From: Sorangium cellulosum So0157-2 | GTDB lineage: Bacteria; Myxococcota_A; Polyangia; Polyangiales; Polyangiaceae | Reading direction: 5' to 3' | Length of the DNA stretch: 64,000 nucleotides | Assembly: GCF_000418325.1 (NCBI RefSeq) | Contig: NC_021658.1 | Location: forward strand, 6,641,001 to 6,705,000 | Shown here: positions 1-8,885 of the stretch, piece by piece | Position numbering within the stretch: position 1 is the stretch's first letter | Layout: each line of letters begins with the position of its first letter | Notes under the pieces: model-generated | Databases searched by the model: none | Seen by the model: the letters and a program-made list of their open reading frames with translations, nothing else | What the model was told of the DNA's origin: nothing | Made by a program: the position numbers and the translations under genes

Positions 1-1149
1 CGGGCAGCCGTGGAGCTCGACGCCGAGCGGGTTCGACTTGATCGCCCCGGTCTTGTTGTCGCGCAGGCCCTTCGAGCACGAGTCCTTGTCGCGATCGTGG
101 CAGAGCAGGCAGTAGTCGACCTGGCTCTCGACCTCGCGGGGCCCCGCGCGCCGGTCGGTCAGCGCGAAGCCGTCGCGAGCCCGCCGCTCGTGCTCCGGCC
201 CGACGAGGAGCTCGGCCGATCCCGGGCCGTCGCTCGCGCCCTTCCTGTGCAGCTGGACCAGCGCCTGGTAGTCGAGCGTGCGCGGCGCCTTGAGCGTCGG
301 CCAGCGATGCGCCGGGTCGTGCTCGTCGGCGCGGCGCGCCGCGAGCCACGCCTCGACGGCGTCGAGCGCGAACGCGACGACCGCCGCGTCCTCGGCCTCG
401 GTCGGCGCCGCGCCCGCGACCGCGACGGCCGGCGCCACGCGCTCGGCGAGCGCCGGGTCCTCCCGCAGCGCCGCGCGCGCCTTCGCCGCGCGGCCGCGGA
501 GCTCGTCGGTCCACCTCGCGCCGCCGGCCTTGGCGGCCTTGCGCGCGATCTCGTCGACCTCGATCAGCGCGAGCGTCGCGCGCGCGATCGCGAGCTCCTC
601 GGCGGCGGAGCCGCTGTCGAGCGCGCTCGCCGGCGCGCCCATGGCCGCGAGCGCCCGCCGCGCCGCGTGGGCCGCCTCGACGGGCGTGCCCTGCCACGCC
701 TTCCCGGGGCTCGGCTTGAACAGCCGCTTCTTCGAGAACTCGCGCTTGAAGTCCCACAGCGCGGCCCGCTCGCGGGTCGCGTCGATCTGCGCCTGGGTCT
801 CCCGCTCGACGCGGAAGAGCGTGGCGACGAAGCGGCCGACGTACGGCGCGGCCGCGAGGAGCGCCTCGGAGACCTGCTCCGCGGTGAGCGCGGGCCGGCC
901 CGCGCCGCCGCCCCCGGAGGCCGGCTGCTCCGCGCGCAGGGCGGACCGGTACGCGTCGAAGCGCGCGTAGGCGCCCTCGTCCGACGCGTGGAAGTACTCC
1001 TCGAAGCGCTCCGTCAGCTCGGCGAGCTTCGCCGGGTCGAAGAGATCGACGTAACCGAAACCAGGGATTCCGAGCTCGAGCTCGGAAACATCGGAGGTGG
1101 CCTGCACCCACGAAGAGAAGTCAGCCTGCACGCCAGCGTTCGCTTCCAT
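1..1149 (-). CDS. FAD/pyridine-nucleotide-type oxidoreductase with N-terminal Fe-S region (5' part only)
   Basis: This is the first 383 residues of a protein that continues past the left edge of the window. Translation starts at an ATG at 1149; no clear Shine-Dalgarno precedes it. The first ~345 residues are soluble and helical with no motif I recognise. Residues 347-358 form a C-x2-C-x7-C cluster (CLLCHDRDKDSC), with a further Cys at 382. From memory this motif occurs in large bacterial FAD-dependent oxidoreductases related to glutamate synthase small subunit and dihydropyrimidine dehydrogenase, where an Fe-S domain precedes the flavin domain. The flavin domain would lie outside the window, so the enzyme class is an inference; the reading frame itself is secure. 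Confidence 0.7.
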   Translation of the reverse strand, partial: MEANAGVQADFSSWVQATSDVSELELGIPGFGYVDLFDPAKLAELTERFEEYFHASDEGAYARFDAYRSALRAEQPASGGGGAGRPALTAEQVSEALLAAAPYVGRFVATLFRVERETQAQIDATRERAALWDFKREFSKKRLFKPSPGKAWQGTPVEAAHAARRALAAMGAPASALDSGSAAEELAIARATLALIEVDEIARKAAKAGGARWTDELRGRAAKARAALREDPALAERVAPAVAVAGAAPTEAEDAAVVAFALDAVEAWLAARRADEHDPAHRWPTLKAPRTLDYQALVQLHRKGASDGPGSAELLVGPEHERRARDGFALTDRRAGPREVESQVDYCLLCHDRDKDSCSKGLRDNKTGAIKSNPLGVELHGCP

Positions 1150-1479
1150 ACCCGCAGCAAATGCTTTCTATTTCAAGGGGTTTGCCCGCCCGTCGAGGGG
1201 CGCGCGCCCGATCTCGAGGGCGACGTAAAGTAGCACCGGGCCGTAGCTCGGACCTGTCGCTCAGGCAACATTCATCGAGCTCATCCCGCGCTCGCCGACG
1301 CGGCGAGCGCGCAACGGCTGCGCGCCCGCGAGCTGCCCGCAGGCGCGAGCCCGCCGACGCGGCGGAGCGCGCAACGGCTGCGCGCCCGCGAGCTGCCCGC
1401 AGGCGCGAGCCCGCCGACGCGGCGGAGCGCGCAACGGCTGCGCGCCGGCGGGCTCGCCGCGGGCGCCGGAGCGCCGCGG
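1150..1479. other. Intergenic stretch holding a tandem repeat, no gene seen
   Basis: This gap lies between the end of accC and the start of the next leftward gene. Its only structured content is the 60-bp tandem repeat annotated separately. The remainder upstream of the oxidoreductase (about 1150-1290) is slightly less GC-rich and probably holds that gene's promoter and leader, but I see no convincing -35/-10 pair. Confidence 0.5.
1294..1447. repeat. 60-bp tandem repeat, about 2.6 copies
   Basis: The 60-base unit is repeated exactly between 1321-1380 and 1381-1440, with a partial, one-base-shorter copy before and the start of another after. Each unit contains GC-rich imperfect dyads (for example around GCTGCGCGCCCGCGAGC), so the RNA could fold into successive hairpins. 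It sits immediately after the accC stop codon and may act as a transcription end or mRNA-stabilising structure; that role is inferred. Confidence 0.85.
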
Positions 1480-2826
1480 TCAGAAGCCCTGCGAGACGAC
1501 GCGCTCGATCGTGTGGGTCGAGATGTTGCCCGCGATGACGTCGGGATCGCGCAGCAGCGCCTGGTGCAGCGGGATGTTCGTGCGGATGCCGCCGATGATG
1601 AACTCGTCGAGCGCGCACCGGAGCCTCGCGATCGCCTCGGCCCGGGTCGCGCCGTGCGCGATCACCTTGGCGACCAGCGAGTCGTAGGAGCTCGGGACGC
1701 GGAAGCCGCCGTACACGCCGGAGTCGACGCGGATCCCGACGCCGCCGGGCGAGTGGTACTCGGTGATGAGCCCCGGCCACGGCACGAACGAGCGCGGATC
1801 CTCGGCGTTGACGCGGCACTCGATGGCGTGGCCGCGGAAGCTCCAGGGGCGCGTGTCCGGCAGCGAGAGGCGCTCGCCGGCGGCGGCGAGGATCTGCTGC
1901 GCGACGAGATCGACGCCGGTCACCATCTCGGTGACCGGGTGCTCGACCTGCACGCGGGTGTTCATCTCCATGAAGTAGAGCTCGCCGCGCTCATCCATCA
2001 GGAACTCGAGCGTGCCGAGGCCCGTGTAGCCGGTCTCGAGGATCGCGGCCCGGATGATGTCGCCCATCCGGGTGCGCTTCTCGTTGTCCATCGCGGGGCT
2101 CGGCGACTCCTCCATCACCTTCTGGTGCCGGCGCTGGAGCGAGCACTCGCGCTCGCCGAGCGTCCACACGCCCCCGTGCTGATCCGCGAGCACCTGGAAC
2201 TCGATGTGGCGCGGCGCCTCGACGTAGCGCTCGAGGTACACGTCCGGGTTCTTGAAGCCGGTCAGGGCCTCCTGCGTCGCGATCTCGAACGAGCGCTGCA
2301 CCTCGCCGGCGTGGCGGACGATGCGCATGCCGCGGCCGCCGCCGCCCCCGGAGGCCTTCAGGATCACCGGGTAGCCGACGCGCTCGGCCTGCTCCGCCGC
2401 GTCCGCCGCGCTCTTGAGCACGCCGGTGCCGCTCAGCATCGGGATGCCGAAGCGGTTGGCGACCGCGCGCGCCGAGACCTTGTCGCCCCAGGTCCGCATC
2501 GCCTCCGCGCTCGGCCCGATGAACGTGAGCCGGCACTTCTTGCAGACCTCGGCGAACTTCGCGTTCTCCGAGAGGAACCCGTAGCCGGGGTGGATCGCGT
2601 CGGCGCCGGTGACCTCGGCGGCCGCGATGATCTGCGGGATGTTGAGGTAGCTCTTCGACGCGTCGGCCGGGCCGACGCACACGGCCTCGTCCGCGAACCG
2701 GACGTGCAGCGCCGCGACGTCCGCCTCGGAGTGGATCGCGACCGAGCGGATGCCGAGCAAGCGGCAGGCGCGGATGACACGCATCGCGATCTCGCCGCGA
2801 TTGGCGATCAGGATCTTCTGGAACAC
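1480..2826 (-). CDS. accC: Biotin carboxylase, acetyl-CoA carboxylase subunit
   Basis: AccC carboxylates the biotin carried on BCCP using ATP and bicarbonate, the first half-reaction of malonyl-CoA synthesis in the cytoplasm. The 448-residue length matches the family (about 449). The N-terminus has the typical KILIANRGEIA motif. The ATP-grasp region shows the glycine-rich loop KASGGGGGRGM, ECSLQRRHQK and the metal/catalytic strand FMEMNTRVQVEHP. The start is GTG at 2826, preceded by GAGG with a 5-base spacer. It follows accB by 21 bp and is the last gene of the leftward roadblock-aroQ-accB-accC unit. Nothing is missing; identification is firm. Confidence 0.97.
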   Translation of the reverse strand: MFQKILIANRGEIAMRVIRACRLLGIRSVAIHSEADVAALHVRFADEAVCVGPADASKSYLNIPQIIAAAEVTGADAIHPGYGFLSENAKFAEVCKKCRLTFIGPSAEAMRTWGDKVSARAVANRFGIPMLSGTGVLKSAADAAEQAERVGYPVILKASGGGGGRGMRIVRHAGEVQRSFEIATQEALTGFKNPDVYLERYVEAPRHIEFQVLADQHGGVWTLGERECSLQRRHQKVMEESPSPAMDNEKRTRMGDIIRAAILETGYTGLGTLEFLMDERGELYFMEMNTRVQVEHPVTEMVTGVDLVAQQILAAAGERLSLPDTRPWSFRGHAIECRVNAEDPRSFVPWPGLITEYHSPGGVGIRVDSGVYGGFRVPSSYDSLVAKVIAHGATRAEAIARLRCALDEFIIGGIRTNIPLHQALLRDPDVIAGNISTHTIERVVSQGF

Positions 2827-2847
2827 GGCACCCTCGCCCCGGCAGCG

Positions 2848-3372
<525 letters not shown>

Positions 3373-3411
3373 CGATGTTTGCCGCCTTTCAACCAGAGTG
3401 ACGGCGCATGT

Positions 3412-3879
3412 TCAACCTCTTTCGTCCGGTCGCAGCTTCTCCAGGTGCCCGAGCAACCCGAGCAACCCGAGGACGTACGAGCTCGGACCGAAGCCCGCGA
3501 CGCGCGCCATGCACGCGGGCGCGATGCGGGAGCGGCGACGGAACGGCTCGCGAGCGTCCGGGTTGGAGATGTGCACCTCGACGGTCGGGAGCGCGCCCGC
3601 GCGGATCGCGTCGTAGAGCGCGATGGAGGTGTGCGTGTACGCGCCGGCGTTGAGGAGGATGCCGTGGAAGCCGAGATCGCCGGCGTGGCTGATCGCGGTC
3701 ACGAGCTCCCCCTCGCAGTTCGACTGCATGCACGACACCGTGGCGCCGTGGGCCTGTGCGGCCTCCTCGACGGCGCGGTGGATGTCATCCAGCGTGGCCG
3801 TGCCGTAGATCGCTGGCTCGCGCTTGCCCAGACGATCGAGGTTCGGCCCCGAGATGACCGAGATCCTGAAGCCGCTCAG
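3412..3879 (-). CDS. aroQ: Type II 3-dehydroquinate dehydratase with CTG start
   Basis: Converts 3-dehydroquinate to 3-dehydroshikimate in the shikimate pathway. The 155-residue product has the family's active-site segment GPNLDRLGKREPAIYG with Arg 20 and Tyr 25, then NAGAYTHTSIALYDAI and the EVHISN histidine motif, so all key residues are present. No ATG, GTG or TTG lies at the right place; the only fitting start is CTG at 3879-3877, five bases after an AAGGAG site and overlapping the TGA of the preceding gene as CTGA. This implies translational coupling. The C-terminus is slightly longer than usual. The neighbourhood aroQ-accB-accC is a common bacterial arrangement. Confidence 0.93.
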   Translation of the reverse strand: MSGFRISVISGPNLDRLGKREPAIYGTATLDDIHRAVEEAAQAHGATVSCMQSNCEGELVTAISHAGDLGFHGILLNAGAYTHTSIALYDAIRAGALPTVEVHISNPDAREPFRRRSRIAPACMARVAGFGPSSYVLGLLGLLGHLEKLRPDERG

Positions 3880-4235
3880 GCGAGCTCCTTCAGCAGCACC
3901 GGCACCTTGGTGCGCAAGAGGTAGCGGGCCTTGCCGATGTTCGCGTCGGGCGTCATCGAGAAGGCCACGAAGTACGAGTTGTTCACGACGCGGATCAGCG
4001 TGGTGACCTTCTCCGCCTGGATCGCGATCTCGGCGGCGTTGCCCGCGTCGAGCATCTCGGCGGCGCGCTGGATCGACTTGAGCACGACGCTGAACTCCGC
4101 GCCGATGGTGGCGATGTCGAACGCGGCCCCCGGCTTGGAGTAGCTGTCGACCGCGATCCCCTCGAAATCCATGAGAAGGGTCGCGATGCCGCCCTCGGTG
4201 TTCTCTACGACTTCCTTCAGCACGGCCTGGAACAT
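3876..4235 (-). CDS. Roadblock/LC7 domain protein (MglB-like)
   Basis: The 119-residue protein is a single roadblock/LC7 domain, as in MglB, which regulates small Ras-like GTPases in myxobacterial motility and polarity. Visible features are the N-terminal helix MFQAVLKEVVENTEGG, the central strand GIAVDSYS, a helix around residues 45-60, and the last strands SYFVAFSMTPDANIGKAR. There is no adjacent MglA-type GTPase, so the partner is unknown. It is the first gene of the leftward operon, and its stop codon overlaps the aroQ start (CTGA), so roadblock and aroQ are likely co-translated. The family call is good; the specific role is not known. Confidence 0.85.
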   Translation of the reverse strand: MFQAVLKEVVENTEGGIATLLMDFEGIAVDSYSKPGAAFDIATIGAEFSVVLKSIQRAAEMLDAGNAAEIAIQAEKVTTLIRVVNNSYFVAFSMTPDANIGKARYLLRTKVPVLLKELA

Positions 4236-4306
4236 GGGGGGAGACTACCCAAGCGCGGCACGATCGGGAAAACAAACGAACCGACGCGCGTCCGGCGCCA
4301 GGCCCG

Positions 4307-4326
4307 GGCGCCCGCGCGCGGGCGCC
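4307..4326. repeat. Perfect 20-bp palindrome
   Basis: The sequence GGCGCCCGCGCGCGGGCGCC is its own reverse complement. It lies about 70 bp upstream of the roadblock start, where it could be an operator or a cruciform/hairpin in the leader. GC-rich palindromes also arise by chance at this composition. Confidence 0.5.
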
Positions 4327-4537
4327 TCGCGCCGGCCCGCCCGCGGCAGCCGACGGGCGCGCGGAGCCGCGATCTCGCGGCGGCGCGGCGGCGCGTAACA
4401 CCGCGAAAGCTCGCGCCGTCCGCCCGGCAGCGCGGCGAAGCGCGGCGATCGCGATGAGCGGCGAGCGCGCTTTGCCTCTTGCATCCTGGTCCCAGCCGGG
4501 CGATTCCCGCCCCAGGGGGCCCGCTCCAAAGCACGCC

Positions 4538-4567
4538 TTGACCCTTGTCCCGGCGAGCGGCTAACGT
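4538..4567 (+). promoter_or_regulatory. Candidate sigma-70-type promoter for the aconitase-like gene
   Basis: TTGACC at 4538-4543 and TAACGT at 4562-4567 are separated by 18 bases, a good match to -35 and -10 boxes in otherwise GC-rich DNA. The predicted leader to the ATG at 4712 is about 140 bases. Experimental support is lacking. Confidence 0.4.
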
Positions 4568-4711
4568 GCGGCCGTTCTTTCGCCTCGCGGCAAGGCCGCA
4601 GGCGGATCCCGCCGGCGCATCTCGCCGGCGGGACGACGTCAAACGTGGCCGGGCGCGGCCCTGCGTCGCGCCCGTCAGCTCATCAAGAAAAACAAGGACG
4701 GCCCAACATCT

Positions 4712-6649
4712 ATGCGTGCGCGAGCCGGGGATCCCCCCCGCACGATGCCCCAGAAGATCCTCGCCGGGCGGGCGACGGATCCCCAGCTGCGCGGTGATCT
4801 CGTCCAGGTCAAGGTCGACCAGGTGATCCTCTCCAGGGCGCCGTCGCGCGCGCTGGCCGAGGCCATCGCCACGGGCATGAAGAAGACGCCGGTCGAGGTC
4901 GCCGTCGCCTACGACGGCACCTGCGTGGCCGACGCGAGCTCGCTCGCGGATATCGACGAGGGGAGCCCGCACTCGGTGTCGCCCGAGTTCCCGACCTACA
5001 ACATCCCGATCGCGCGGCCGGGCATCGGCTTCCCCGCGCCCGTGCACCTCGAGCGCTTCGCCGCGCCGGCGCGGCTCGCCCTCACCGACGACCCGCGCCT
5101 CGCGACGGTCGGCGGCATCGGCATGCTGTCGCTCGTCGTCTCGCCGAGCCAGCTCGGGCAGGCGCTCGCCACGGGCTCGGCCTGGCTCCGGCCGCCGCGG
5201 AGCGTGCAGATCCACCTATCGGGCAGGGTGCGGCCCTTCGTGTGCGCGAGGGACGTCGCGCTCGAGCTGCTCCGCAGGAACCTCGACGAGGTGGTCCGGC
5301 GCATCGAGGGCGAGCACCACGCGCCGGTGATCCTCGAGTTCGCCGGGCCGAGCGCGCGGCTCCTCTCGGTGGGCGACCGCGCGGTGCTCTGCGGGATCGC
5401 GCCGCAGGTGGGCGCGGCGGCGGCGCTGTTCGTGAGCGACGAGAAGACGGAGGTCTTCCTCCGCGATCAGCGCAGGTCGAAGGCCCACCGCGCGCTCGTG
5501 CCGGACCCGGGCGCGCCGTGCGAGGAGGTCGTCTCGATCGACCTCGGCACGGTCGACCCGCTGCTCATGGACGAGGAGGGCGTGGTCCGGCCGGTCCGCG
5601 ATCTCGCCGGCAAGCCGGTGGCGCAGGTCGTGCTCGGGGGCGACTCCGGCGTGACGTTGCGCGACATGCTCGCGGCGGCGCTGCTGCTCAAGTCGAAGCG
5701 CGTCCCGTCGCGGCTCGATCTGCTGGTCGCGCCGCCGTCGCGCCAGGTGCTCGAGGTGCTCGCGCAGTCGGGCGCGCTGGTCGACCTCGTGGCGACGGGC
5801 GCGCGCATCGTCGAGCCGGACCGGCGCGTCGTCACCTCGGAGATCTACCCGCCGCCGCCCGGCGGCCTGTCGCTGCGCACCGCCGATCCGGAGCCGCGCA
5901 TCGCCGGGGCGCCGTCGTTCGTCGTGGCCTCGGCCGAGACGCTCGCCTACGCCGTGGCCACGGGCTCGGTCGGCGATCCGCGGTCGTTCAAGCGGCCGGT
6001 GCGGGTGACCGTGCCGCGGGCGCTGCCGACCGACGACGTGCTGATCCTCCGCGACAAGAAGGGCGAGCAGGTGAGCACGAAGAAGCCGCCGCCGGCGCCC
6101 GCGGCCGTGCCCTGGAAGGGGCCGCTGACGCTCGACGTGCTCGCGGGCGTGCCGAAGGGCAACGGGCGCGCGGCGGTCGGGGCGCGCGGGCGCAAGGCCG
6201 CCGCGCCGGCCGAGCCGGCCGCGCCGGTCGCGCCGGTCGCGCCGGTCGTCGAAGACGACAGGGCGCAGCCCGCGCCGGCCGAGAGCAAGGCGGCGGGCGG
6301 GGTGGCGCTCGTCCTGTCGACGCTCGACGAGGTGCGCGCGGTCGCGGAGCGCGCGACCGACCTGTCGACGGTGCGCGCGGTGGTCGCGCCGTTCGTGCCG
6401 AGCACCGCGGTGTCGGCGTTCGCGAGCGAGGGGATCGCCACGTTCCTCGTCGGCGCCGAGGCGCTCGGCAGCATCAAGGAGCAGAAGAGCGTGGAGCTCC
6501 CCGCCCCCGCGCAGTGGGGCGACCGCGTCGCGGCCGTCTTCGGGAGCGAGCGCGTCGAGGTGGCCTGGCTCGCGACGGGCATGGAGCGGAGCTGGACCCA
6601 CGCAGGCACCGTGCGGCAGCCGCCCAGCGCGGGCAAACCAGCGCGGTAG
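4712..6649 (+). CDS. Aconitase-superfamily protein lacking apparent Fe-S ligands
   Basis: The 645-residue protein opens with the LeuC/homoaconitase-type pattern (MPQKILAGRATDP, QVKVDQVILSRAP) and follows aconitase domains 1-3 to about residue 430. In active enzymes three cysteines bind the 4Fe-4S cluster. Here the segment matching GSCTNxRIED reads GGDSGVTLRD, and the one matching EPGCGPC reads EPDRRVVTSE, so those cysteines are gone. A lysine/alanine/proline linker (about 450-530) leads to a 110-residue C-terminal part I do not recognise; no swivel domain is evident. It may bind rather than convert a substrate. The start could also be the Met at 4745. It stands alone, with a promoter candidate at 4538. 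Confidence 0.8.
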   Translation: MRARAGDPPRTMPQKILAGRATDPQLRGDLVQVKVDQVILSRAPSRALAEAIATGMKKTPVEVAVAYDGTCVADASSLADIDEGSPHSVSPEFPTYNIPIARPGIGFPAPVHLERFAAPARLALTDDPRLATVGGIGMLSLVVSPSQLGQALATGSAWLRPPRSVQIHLSGRVRPFVCARDVALELLRRNLDEVVRRIEGEHHAPVILEFAGPSARLLSVGDRAVLCGIAPQVGAAAALFVSDEKTEVFLRDQRRSKAHRALVPDPGAPCEEVVSIDLGTVDPLLMDEEGVVRPVRDLAGKPVAQVVLGGDSGVTLRDMLAAALLLKSKRVPSRLDLLVAPPSRQVLEVLAQSGALVDLVATGARIVEPDRRVVTSEIYPPPPGGLSLRTADPEPRIAGAPSFVVASAETLAYAVATGSVGDPRSFKRPVRVTVPRALPTDDVLILRDKKGEQVSTKKPPPAPAAVPWKGPLTLDVLAGVPKGNGRAAVGARGRKAAAPAEPAAPVAPVAPVVEDDRAQPAPAESKAAGGVALVLSTLDEVRAVAERATDLSTVRAVVAPFVPSTAVSAFASEGIATFLVGAEALGSIKEQKSVELPAPAQWGDRVAAVFGSERVEVAWLATGMERSWTHAGTVRQPPSAGKPAR

Positions 6650-6774
6650 CGGGCGAGCGCGCGGCGGACGCGGCGGGGTGCGCGCATCCCCCGCCCGACC
6701 CCGGGGGGGGACGCACGCACCGCGCCGGAGCCGGGGAAGCGAGGCACCCCCGCAGAGGACCGGGAGCGCTGCGC

Positions 6775-8862
6775 TCAGGGGGCCGCGCGCACGGGGGCGA
6801 GCGGAGCGAGGAGCTTGATCTCGTTCGTGAGATCGCGGAAGCGGATCTGCTGCTCGTTGATCTGCATCTCGAGCACGATGACGCGCTTCGTGATCTCGTC
6901 GAGGCGCGCCGACGCCTTGGCGAGCCGATCGGTGAGGTCGCGGCGGAGCTCGTCGGCGGTCTTGTTCTTCTCGATCGCCCTGAGGTTCTGGCGGAGCTCG
7001 TGGCTCTGCTGCTCGAGGCGCTGCTGCTCCGCGATCAGCCGGTCGCGCTCGTCGATCGCCGGGCGCAGCTTGCCCCGGACCTCCCAGGCCTGGCCGAGCT
7101 GCTTCGCCGCGGCCGCGTCGGCGCGCGGGTCCTTCAGGTAGGCCTGCACCGCGTCGTCGGCGAGCTGGCTGAGCCAGTCGATCTGCTGCCGGAAGGTCCG
7201 CCGCTCGTCCACGTCGAGCACCGCCGTCCCCCGCCGCGGGACGTCGACCGGCACGAGCGCGCTGCCCGTGCCGACGTTGTCCTCCGTGCCCTTCGGCGGC
7301 GCGTGCAGGCGCGTGCCGTGCAGGCGGGGGTGCTTCACGAGCGTCCGCGCCGCGACGTCGCCGCCGTTGCGGACGGCGTACTTGGTGTGCGTCACCCAGT
7401 CGCGCTCGATCTCGAGCGCGCCGCCCTCGATCTTCGCGAGGCGCGCGCCCTCGGCGGTCTCCTCGCGCGCCGTGTCGACGGCGAGGCCCCGCTCCAGCGC
7501 GAACGGCACCGTCGTCGTGGCCCCCGGCGGCAGCGGCTCGACCATGCCCTGGCCGAGGAACGCGCCGTTCTCGAAGACGGCGATGGGGCCGCGCTCCAGG
7601 AGCCCCTTCGTGTCGTTCGTGAAGCGCGCCACGCGGAACGGGTGCGAGCTCGACGCGGGCACGCCGCCGTCGGGCGCGAACAGGAAGATCGACTCGCCGG
7701 GCACCTGCTTCGCGAGGAGCAGGACCATCGTCGCGCTCCGGTCGGGGATGTCGACCGGGAACGGGATGTCGTAGCGCGTCGTGCCCGCCTCCATCGCGAC
7801 CGCGGCGAGGGCGCTCATGTTGCGCGGCGGCGACGGGTTCATCATCGCCCTGTTGTCCGTGGCCTGCGGATCGTCGGCGAACACCGCCCCGCCCCGCCGC
7901 GGGGCCGCGGCGCCGGGCGCGCCGACCGCGCCGCCGGCGGCCCGCTTCGCCGCCGGCTTCGCGGGCATCTTCTTGGCAGCGTCGGCCTCCTTCATGAAAT
8001 GCTGCCTGCCGGCCTCCTCGGCCTCGAACGCGTACCCGTGGCCTTCATCTGCGTCCGCCGCCGCCGGCGGCACGGCCGGCGCCGCCTCCGGCGCGGGCAT
8101 GGGCGGCGGCGGCGGCGGCGCGGCCTCGGCCGCCAGCGTGGTCTCGCTCGTCGGCACGGACGCGATCACCTCGCCCTGGTCGCTGACGATCGGGCGCGGC
8201 GGGATCGCCGCCTGGTCGAGCGTCGCCTGGAAGGCGAGCGGCGCGCCCGCCACGAGCGACAGCTTCACGCCCTTCCAGTCCTCGCCCGAGAGGTTCTGCA
8301 CGATGCCCCACGCCTGGAGGTGCGCTTGCTTCGACGCCGCGCCCTGGGCCCCGGCCGCGCCCATCACGAGCCGGTAGGACGGGCGCCACACCGGCGTCTC
8401 GGCCACGTAGCCGACCACGAGGTCGTGCTCTCGCCCGTCGAGCGTGAGCTTCACCTTCTCGAGCTCGTCCCGCTTCTTCTCCCCCGCCGCCGCGCCCTTG
8501 TCCTTGGGCGACGGCGACGCTGGCGTCACCTCGGGCCCGGGCTCCTCCGGCGCGTCGCCCTCGCCCGAGCCGTCGTCGACCTCGACCGGGAACGACGCGC
8601 TCCGGACGCTGCTGCCGCCGGCCTCGATGACCGCGAGCGTCGCGAGGAAGTCGCCGACCTTCTCCTTGCGCACGCGGAAGGTCACCTGATCGGCGTCGAT
8701 GAGCCCCCGGCGCTCGAAGTACGCGACGCCGTTCCTGTAGATGACCACGCGCCGCAGCGCGAGCCCCGAGGCGTCCACGTCGGGGCCCCGCGCGCAGCCG
8801 GCGAGCAGAGAGAGAGCGAGGAGCAGGCCGGAGCCCGCTCGCGCGACGTCGTACCGTCTCAT
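6775..8862 (-). CDS. DUF4139-type lipoprotein with C-terminal coiled coil
   Basis: The 695-residue protein starts with a lipoprotein signal peptide ending LSLLAGC (lipidated Cys 23). Residues 35-60 (RRVVIYRNGVAYFERRG) and the later YDIPFPVDIPDRSATMVLL-type segment resemble DUF4139/MuiA-like proteins of unknown function. The middle is rich in Ala, Pro and Glu (about 205-330). The last ~130 residues contain a predicted coiled coil (DERDRLIAEQQRLEQQSHE and following). It is probably anchored to an envelope membrane facing the periplasm. It lies 23 bp downstream of the next gene up, so the two are likely co-transcribed. It is convergent with the aconitase-like gene. Confidence 0.8.
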   Translation of the reverse strand: MRRYDVARAGSGLLLALSLLAGCARGPDVDASGLALRRVVIYRNGVAYFERRGLIDADQVTFRVRKEKVGDFLATLAVIEAGGSSVRSASFPVEVDDGSGEGDAPEEPGPEVTPASPSPKDKGAAAGEKKRDELEKVKLTLDGREHDLVVGYVAETPVWRPSYRLVMGAAGAQGAASKQAHLQAWGIVQNLSGEDWKGVKLSLVAGAPLAFQATLDQAAIPPRPIVSDQGEVIASVPTSETTLAAEAAPPPPPPMPAPEAAPAVPPAAADADEGHGYAFEAEEAGRQHFMKEADAAKKMPAKPAAKRAAGGAVGAPGAAAPRRGGAVFADDPQATDNRAMMNPSPPRNMSALAAVAMEAGTTRYDIPFPVDIPDRSATMVLLLAKQVPGESIFLFAPDGGVPASSSHPFRVARFTNDTKGLLERGPIAVFENGAFLGQGMVEPLPPGATTTVPFALERGLAVDTAREETAEGARLAKIEGGALEIERDWVTHTKYAVRNGGDVAARTLVKHPRLHGTRLHAPPKGTEDNVGTGSALVPVDVPRRGTAVLDVDERRTFRQQIDWLSQLADDAVQAYLKDPRADAAAAKQLGQAWEVRGKLRPAIDERDRLIAEQQRLEQQSHELRQNLRAIEKNKTADELRRDLTDRLAKASARLDEITKRVIVLEMQINEQQIRFRDLTNEIKLLAPLAPVRAAP

Positions 8863-8885
8863 GATGTCCGTGGGTTTCTCTTGGG

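Larger units (their letters stand above)
4236..4711. other. Divergent intergenic region with palindrome and promoter candidate
   Basis: This 476-bp gap separates the leftward roadblock operon from the rightward aconitase-like gene. It holds a perfect 20-bp GC palindrome near the roadblock side and a sigma-70-like promoter candidate nearer the middle (both listed separately). No reading frame in it looks like a gene. Confidence 0.6.

Noticed and set aside
1161..1538. Short open frame in the 60-bp repeats after accC
   Set aside because: Its peptide is only the translated repeat (Arg/Ala-rich), and it overlaps the accC 3' end on the other strand.
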